8,600 bases of DNA from NCBI GenBank assembly GCA_050692195.1, contig JBOGVA010000082.1:1-8600 (forward strand), read 5' to 3'. A program made the position numbers and the translations under genes. A model generated the notes under the pieces. That model saw only the letters and a program-made list of their open reading frames with translations, did not search any database and was not told where the DNA came from. This DNA is from JBOGVA01 sp050692195 (lineage in GTDB: Bacteria; Actinomycetota; UBA4738). Positions 4,926 to 8,600 of this stretch are shown in pieces (the first letter of the stretch is position 1; each line of letters begins with the position of its first letter).

Positions 4926-5974
4926 TCGCCGTGGTTTGGGTTCAGGCAGTGCTGGACGGCCTTGGCGCGGTGCTGGCCCTCATCTTCGACCAGGTCCCGA
5001 ACTACGGGGTGGCCATCATCTTGCTGACCCTCGGGATCAGGGTCCTGCTGCTGCCGCTCGGCGTCAAGCAGATTCGGTCGATGCACGCCATGCAGGCCAT
5101 CCAGCCAAAGGTGAAAGCTCTTCAGCAGAAGTACAAGGGGAACCGCCAGAAGGTCACCGAGGAAACCATGAAGCTCTACAGGGAGCACCGCGTCAATCCG
5201 TGGATGGGATGCCTCCCGCTGCTGGCTCAGTTCCCCGTCCTGATCGCCCTCTTTCTGGTCCTCCAGGTTCCGGGCAACGGTCTCTCACACATCCCCGACG
5301 ACAGTCGCCTGGAGGCTGCCATCCGGGCGCAGGACACGGAGTTTCTCGGAGTCAACCTTCTGTGCGCGGCCAGTCAAGCCGGGGGCGGGGAGGTTGAGCT
5401 TCCTCCAGGGCAACCGCAGCAGCTGGAACGGCCGCTGAACTGCGGTCAGGGTTTCCCCGTGAGGATCCCTTATTACCTCTACCTCCTCGCGATGGTCGGA
5501 ACGACCTTCTACCAGACCTGGCAGATGCAGCGCGCCTCGCCGGGAGGCAATCCGCAGCAGCAGCTCATCGGGCGCATCATGCCCGTGTTCATGGGGTTCA
5601 TCGGGTTTACCTTCCCCGCTGGGCTGGTGCTGTACTGGACGACCACCAACCTGGTACAGATCGGGCAACAGCACTTCATGCTGCCCAAGAAGGGAGAAAG
5701 GGCAGTGGATGAAGCTCAGAAGGGAGCCGGCGACTCAGCGGGAAGTGCCCCGGCCGGAAGGTCGACTCGTTCAGGAGGAAGCGCGTCGAACCCCCGCCGA
5801 CCGCGTACCCCCGGTTCTACGCGAAGCGACGTGAAGGGTGGGGACGGCGGAAGGAGGCGCGCACCCGAGGCGGCCGGAGATCAGGCGTCGGCGCGGGCCG
5901 GGAGTGACGAAAAGGGTGCCGGCGGGTCTGGAGGACGGCGTGGAGGAAATCGAAAGAAGCGCCGGAAGCGTTGA
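4922..5974 (+). CDS. yidC: Membrane protein insertase YidC/Oxa1 family
   Basis: YidC inserts and folds membrane proteins, alone or with SecYEG. The 350-residue product is of the short Gram-positive/Oxa1 type, without the large periplasmic domain of Proteobacteria, and has no lipoprotein cysteine near its start. Likely membrane helices lie at about 25-46, 98-116, 182-200, 217-233 and 233-250; the first 22 residues may form a further helix. R40, in LTLGIRVLLLPL, is at the position of the conserved groove arginine. A charged cytoplasmic hairpin spans about 50-92, followed by NPWMGCLPLL. The loop between the second and third helices (about 117-181) is long and has two cysteines, C148 and C174. 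Residues 255-350 form a disordered, glycine- and arginine-rich tail ending GGNRKKRRKR, probably a ribosome- or RNA-contacting tail as in Oxa1. Its last 35 bp overlap jag. Confidence 0.96.
   Translation: MIAVVWVQAVLDGLGAVLALIFDQVPNYGVAIILLTLGIRVLLLPLGVKQIRSMHAMQAIQPKVKALQQKYKGNRQKVTEETMKLYREHRVNPWMGCLPLLAQFPVLIALFLVLQVPGNGLSHIPDDSRLEAAIRAQDTEFLGVNLLCAASQAGGGEVELPPGQPQQLERPLNCGQGFPVRIPYYLYLLAMVGTTFYQTWQMQRASPGGNPQQQLIGRIMPVFMGFIGFTFPAGLVLYWTTTNLVQIGQQHFMLPKKGERAVDEAQKGAGDSAGSAPAGRSTRSGGSASNPRRPRTPGSTRSDVKGGDGGRRRAPEAAGDQASARAGSDEKGAGGSGGRRGGNRKKRRKR
5930..5934 (+). promoter_or_regulatory. Ribosome-binding site that sets the jag start
   Basis: GGAGG lies five bases before a GTG at 5940, inside the 3' end of yidC. 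It decides between this start and longer in-frame starts further upstream. Confidence 0.75.
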
Positions 5975-6596
5975 GGAGGCCATAGAGGCGGCGTTGGCCG
6001 AGCTCGGCATCAGCGAGCAGGAAGCCCACGTGGAGATCGTGCAGGAGCCTCGTAGTGGCTTCCTTGGGCTGAGTTCCCAGCCGGCCGTCGTTCGCGTTCG
6101 AGCAATCCCACCAGCGGCGGCAGGGGTGGAGCCCTCAGCCGAGCAGGAAGATGCCGCTCAGTCGTTCGTCGTTGGGCTCGTAGAGGTCATGGGGCTGGAG
6201 GCGGAGGTGGAGATCAACTCCGTGGAGGGCACCACCTATGTCGACATCTGGGGCGCCTCGCCAGACGACATGGGGCTCCTCATCGGAAAGGGTGGGCACA
6301 CCGTAGACTCCCTCCAGGAACTGGTCAGGGGATATGTGCAACGGCGAACGGGCACTCGCTGCGCGCTCCAAGTGGACGTCGAGGACTACAGAAAGCGGCG
6401 ACGCTCCCGGCTGGTCCAGCGCGCTCGGCAGGTGGCGAGACGGGTGCGAAAGTCAGGCCGAGCCGAGATGCTGGACCCGATGAATTCCTTCGAGCGCAAG
6501 ATCGTGCACGACACCGTGGCTGAGTTCGAAGGACTCGAGACATCGAGCGAGGGAGAGGAACCCGAGCGGCGGGTCGTCGTGCGTCGAAAACGGTGA
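5940..6596 (+). CDS. jag: Jag/KhpB-type RNA-binding protein (Jag-N, KH, R3H)
   Basis: Jag (also KhpB or EloR) is a cytoplasmic RNA-binding protein encoded next to yidC and linked in Firmicutes to cell elongation and post-transcriptional control. The 218-residue product starts VEEIERSAGSVEEAIEAALA, typical of the Jag-N domain, which ends in SGFLGL at 39-44. An acidic linker covers about 57-75. A KH domain follows with the GKGG loop at 116-119 in LLIGKGGHTVDSLQ. The C-terminal R3H domain carries the R-x3-H motif at R186-H190 (MNSFERKIVHDTVAEF). The tail is charged. The frame is open 102 bp further upstream, but that part encodes an arginine/glycine-rich peptide inside yidC; the GTG at 5940 has a good GGAGG and matches homologue N-termini. 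The stop is only 3 bp before rsmG. Confidence 0.94.
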   Translation: MEEIERSAGSVEEAIEAALAELGISEQEAHVEIVQEPRSGFLGLSSQPAVVRVRAIPPAAAGVEPSAEQEDAAQSFVVGLVEVMGLEAEVEINSVEGTTYVDIWGASPDDMGLLIGKGGHTVDSLQELVRGYVQRRTGTRCALQVDVEDYRKRRRSRLVQRARQVARRVRKSGRAEMLDPMNSFERKIVHDTVAEFEGLETSSEGEEPERRVVVRRKR

Positions 6597-6599
6597 TCT

Positions 6600-7256
6600 G
6601 TGCCCGCCCTGAGCCGACTGTTTCACGTGAAACTCAACACTCGGTTGATACTTGAGACCCTCGACGAGGGGCAGGTACGGGCCTTGCGATCGTATGAGGA
6701 GCTTCTGCGAAGGCGGGCCGTACCTCTGGGGCTGGTTTCGAAGCGCGATCTGGGGCGGATCTGGGAGCGACACGTCGTCGATTCCCTGCGGGGAGCCCGG
6801 CTGGAAGTCCCCCGGGGACGGGTTGTGGATGTCGGATCGGGAGCGGGGCTCCCCGGGATCCCCATGTCGATCGCCCGACCGGACCGCAACCTCACTCTCG
6901 TAGAGCGAAACCAAAGAAGCGCAGGGTTCCTCGAGCTTGCGGTTGAAGAACTGGGCTTGGAGAACGTCGATATCGTTGCGCGACCGGCGGAATCACTCGG
7001 CACCATGAAAGCGAACGCGTGCCTGGCACGCGCTATCGCGCCCGGTACCGCCTGGAAACTTGCTACTCCCTTGCTCGGAGAGGATGGCTTTCTACTGTAC
7101 TGGGCGGGGCGAACGTGGGAGCTCGAGGGAGGAGGATTCTCCGAGGCGGGAGTTTCCTGCCAGATTTTGGCCCCACCTGAGTTCCCTTGGCAGGGACCCC
7201 TCGTTATGATGAAAGCCTCGCCATCCTCGACGATGGAGCGGGACGACGGTTCCTGA
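6600..7256 (+). CDS. rsmG: 16S rRNA (guanine-527-N7)-methyltransferase RsmG
   Basis: RsmG (GidB) transfers a methyl group from S-adenosylmethionine to N7 of G527 in 16S rRNA; its loss gives low-level streptomycin resistance. The 218-residue product has the family's IWERHVVDSL at 54-63 and the SAM-binding glycine loop VDVGSGAGLPGIP at 76-88. E102 in LTLVERN is placed to bind the ribose, and NQRSAGFL follows at 104-111. CLARAI at 141-146 corresponds to the family's (V)ARAV strand. The start is uncertain. The GTG at 6600, 3 bp after jag, is taken here. An in-frame CTG at 6618 and a GTG at 6627 flank FHVKL, and homologues often begin MFHVK at this point because the DNA is also a parS site. The C-terminal 15 or so residues are poorly conserved. 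Confidence 0.95.
   Translation: MPALSRLFHVKLNTRLILETLDEGQVRALRSYEELLRRRAVPLGLVSKRDLGRIWERHVVDSLRGARLEVPRGRVVDVGSGAGLPGIPMSIARPDRNLTLVERNQRSAGFLELAVEELGLENVDIVARPAESLGTMKANACLARAIAPGTAWKLATPLLGEDGFLLYWAGRTWELEGGGFSEAGVSCQILAPPEFPWQGPLVMMKASPSSTMERDDGS
6619..6634. promoter_or_regulatory. parS centromere site (ParB binding)
   Basis: TGTTTCACGTGAAACT matches the conserved 16-bp parS sequence (TGTTTCACGTGAAACA) at 15 positions; only the last base differs. The inner 14 bases are a perfect palindrome. ParB binds such sites near oriC and spreads to build the partition complex moved by ParA, encoded about 770 bp downstream. The site lies within the first codons of rsmG, where it encodes LFHVKL. No second site was found in the window. 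Confidence 0.92.
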
Positions 7257-7398
7257 GAGCTCGCGACAGGAGAAGCGCACGACTGGGGGGCGTTCCAGCC
7301 ACTTCGTCCCGCCCCCAGAGCCCCGCCTGCCACAGTCCGAGAGCGGCGCCGAAGCTCCTCCGGTCGCCGTGCCGGCTGAGCCGGATCTTGAGGAAGGC

Positions 7399-8600
7399 AT
7401 GCCGTCAACCGCGGACCCCGCCATCTTGCCGTGGGGTCCAAGCCCGTTGTCGCGCGAGGAGCTGGGCGAGAGCCCTGAGGCGACAGACCGCGAGACCTCA
7501 GGACCGGAAGAGCCGGCGGAACGAGGCGACCGTCACGCGCGGATCATCGCAATTGCCAACCAGAAGGGTGGGGTCGGCAAAAGCACGACGGCCGTCAACC
7601 TGGGGGCGTGTCTGGCGGAGGTCGGGCATAGAGTGCTGGTCGTGGATCTCGACCCCCAGGGGAACGCCTCGACCGGACTCGGTGTGGACCACAATGCCCG
7701 GACCGCGACCACGTACCAAGTGATGACGGCTGGCGCGGATGTCCATGAGGCTCTGGTCGAGACGCAAGTCGAAGGCCTGTGGGCGCTACCATCCACGATC
7801 GACCTGGCGGGGGCGGAGATCGAGCTAGTGAGCCAGTTCTCCCGCGAGGCCCGCCTGGCCCGGGCCCTGGACCCGCTGAGAGATCGGTTCGACTTCGTGC
7901 TGCTTGACTGCCCGCCGTCTCTCGGACTGCTGACGGTGAACGCACTCACCGCCGCGGACGAGCTGATCGTCCCCATTCAGTGCGAGTACTACGCACTGGA
8001 GGGTCTGGGGCAGTTGCTCAAGAACGTCCGGCTGGTTCAACAGAACGTCAATCCCAGATTGAGACTCACCGGTATCGTCATGACGATGTTTGACTCGAGG
8101 ACGAAGCTGGCCGACCAGGTGGTGTCGGAAGTTCGCGCGTACTTCAAGGATCGCGTGTATGAGGCTATCATACCGAGGTCGGTGCGGCTTGCGGAGGCCC
8201 CGGGGTATGGGCGACCGATCACCCTCTACGATCCTTCGTCCAAGGGTGCGGTGGCCTACCGCCGGCTGGCGGAGGAGCTTGTCTCGCGGAGCGTGGGCGA
8301 TGGCCTTCCGATGGAAGTGGCGGGACTAGGGGGGGCCGAGGCGGAGACGGCATCGCTCATCGAGGAGCCGGGCGGGCCGGGGAACGGGAAGGCTCGAGCG
8401 GAGGATGAGTCGACCCGAGGAAAGCCTGAACGGCGGGGGCGCTCGCGAGAGTCGGGTGGAGCGAGCGCCGGAAAGCGGAGGGGGGAAGCGGCGACAGCTC
8501 GAGCCGACCGAGCTGAACAGGTTCGCGTGGACGCCCCGGGCACGCGAGCGGCCGGCACGCCGCCTGCCGAGGCCGGCACGCCGCCTGCCGAGGCCGACGC
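7399..8600 (+). CDS. parA: Chromosome-partitioning ATPase ParA (Soj), 3' end cut by window edge
   Basis: ParA is a Walker-type ATPase that binds DNA non-specifically when ATP-bound and moves ParB-parS complexes to segregate the origin. The frame is open to the window edge, giving 400 residues. The deviant Walker A KGGVGKST is at 56-63, with signature lysine K56. VVDLDPQGNAST (81-92) holds the A' aspartates. Walker B FVLLDCPPS is at 166-174, and CEYYALEGL and IIPRSVRLAEAPGYGRPI follow, as in Soj. The ATG at 7399 has GAGGAAGG just upstream and gives a 47-residue acidic, proline-rich N-terminal extension, which is common in actinobacterial ParA. The ATPase fold ends near residue 296, but the frame continues at least 104 residues into a low-complexity charged tail with repeats. 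Base composition in the last 200 bp fits another frame better, so the C-terminus is uncertain. The 142 bp after rsmG hold no clear promoter or terminator. Confidence 0.95.
   Translation, partial: MPSTADPAILPWGPSPLSREELGESPEATDRETSGPEEPAERGDRHARIIAIANQKGGVGKSTTAVNLGACLAEVGHRVLVVDLDPQGNASTGLGVDHNARTATTYQVMTAGADVHEALVETQVEGLWALPSTIDLAGAEIELVSQFSREARLARALDPLRDRFDFVLLDCPPSLGLLTVNALTAADELIVPIQCEYYALEGLGQLLKNVRLVQQNVNPRLRLTGIVMTMFDSRTKLADQVVSEVRAYFKDRVYEAIIPRSVRLAEAPGYGRPITLYDPSSKGAVAYRRLAEELVSRSVGDGLPMEVAGLGGAEAETASLIEEPGGPGNGKARAEDESTRGKPERRGRSRESGGASAGKRRGEAATARADRAEQVRVDAPGTRAAGTPPAEAGTPPAEAD
8551..8592. repeat. Two perfect 21-bp tandem repeats at the end of parA
   Basis: Two identical 21-bp units lie side by side (8551-8571 and 8572-8592), and a third begins but diverges after four bases. 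In the parA frame they encode the heptapeptide AGTPPAE twice, a linker-like sequence. In the +1 shifted frame they encode arginine/proline-rich heptads. Such repeats change copy number easily, so the assembly here deserves care. Confidence 0.85.

Noticed and set aside
5838..5939. Longer start for jag, overlapping yidC by 137 bp
   Set aside because: The extra peptide is Arg/Gly-rich and shadows the yidC tail. The GTG at 5940 has GGAGG and matches Jag N-termini.
7283..7318. CTGGGGG/CCCCCAG inverted repeat between rsmG and parA as a terminator
   Set aside because: Only a 7-bp stem with a 22-base loop and no T-run, so it is not a convincing intrinsic terminator.
6623..7441. Minus-strand open frame opposite rsmG, reaching into parA
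   Set aside because: The plus strand encodes complete RsmG here. The antisense product is Ser/Arg/Pro-rich with no domain.
8405..8600. ATG-started open frame as the beginning of parB
   Set aside because: It overlaps the open parA frame by at least 195 bp, shows no ParB-like GLGRGL motif and is cut by the edge. It is kept as a question in the findings, not as a gene.

Overview
This is a high-GC replication-origin neighbourhood of a bacterium that looks actinobacterial. The support is the gene order, frequent GTG starts, a ribosomal protein L34 with the FQPNNRRR...HGFRLRM pattern, an SHGEAW signature in RecF, and a ParA with an acidic N-terminal extension. I cannot place it below phylum level. 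It does not match the Streptomyces layout, where gnd lies between dnaN and recF, so an early-branching or uncultured actinobacterial lineage is a reasonable guess.

Left half, minus strand (1-3715): dnaA, dnaN and recF read leftwards in that order. recF is cut by the window edge. dnaA and dnaN are separated by 220 bp that hold degenerate DnaA boxes and inverted repeats. dnaN and recF are 9 bp apart and probably translationally coupled.

Centre (3716-4037): a 322-bp divergent intergenic region carries one perfect DnaA box (TTATCCACA), an 18-bp near-palindrome made of two facing DnaA-box variants, a good minus-strand promoter for dnaA whose -10 hexamer sits in the loop of a perfect GC-rich inverted repeat, and a -10-like element for the rightward operon. 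The variant box CTTTCCACA also occurs in the dnaA-dnaN gap, so the origin may be split across both sides of dnaA.

Right half, plus strand (4038-8600): rpmH, rnpA, yidD, yidC, jag, rsmG and parA. Gene ends overlap by 4, 4 and 35 bp at rnpA/yidD, yidD/yidC and yidC/jag, so this is very likely one operon. It joins ribosome and RNase P biogenesis (L34, RnpA), membrane-protein insertion (YidD, YidC, Jag), 16S rRNA methylation (RsmG) and chromosome segregation (ParA). A 15/16 match to the ParB-binding site parS lies in the first codons of rsmG. parA runs off the right edge with an unusual repetitive tail; parB would be expected beyond it.

I found no sign of a wholly new system. This is a conserved core locus. 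The items most worth checking are the architecture of the dnaA promoter and origin elements, the parS site at the rsmG start, the reading frame at the end of parA, and a cysteine-bearing loop in YidC.
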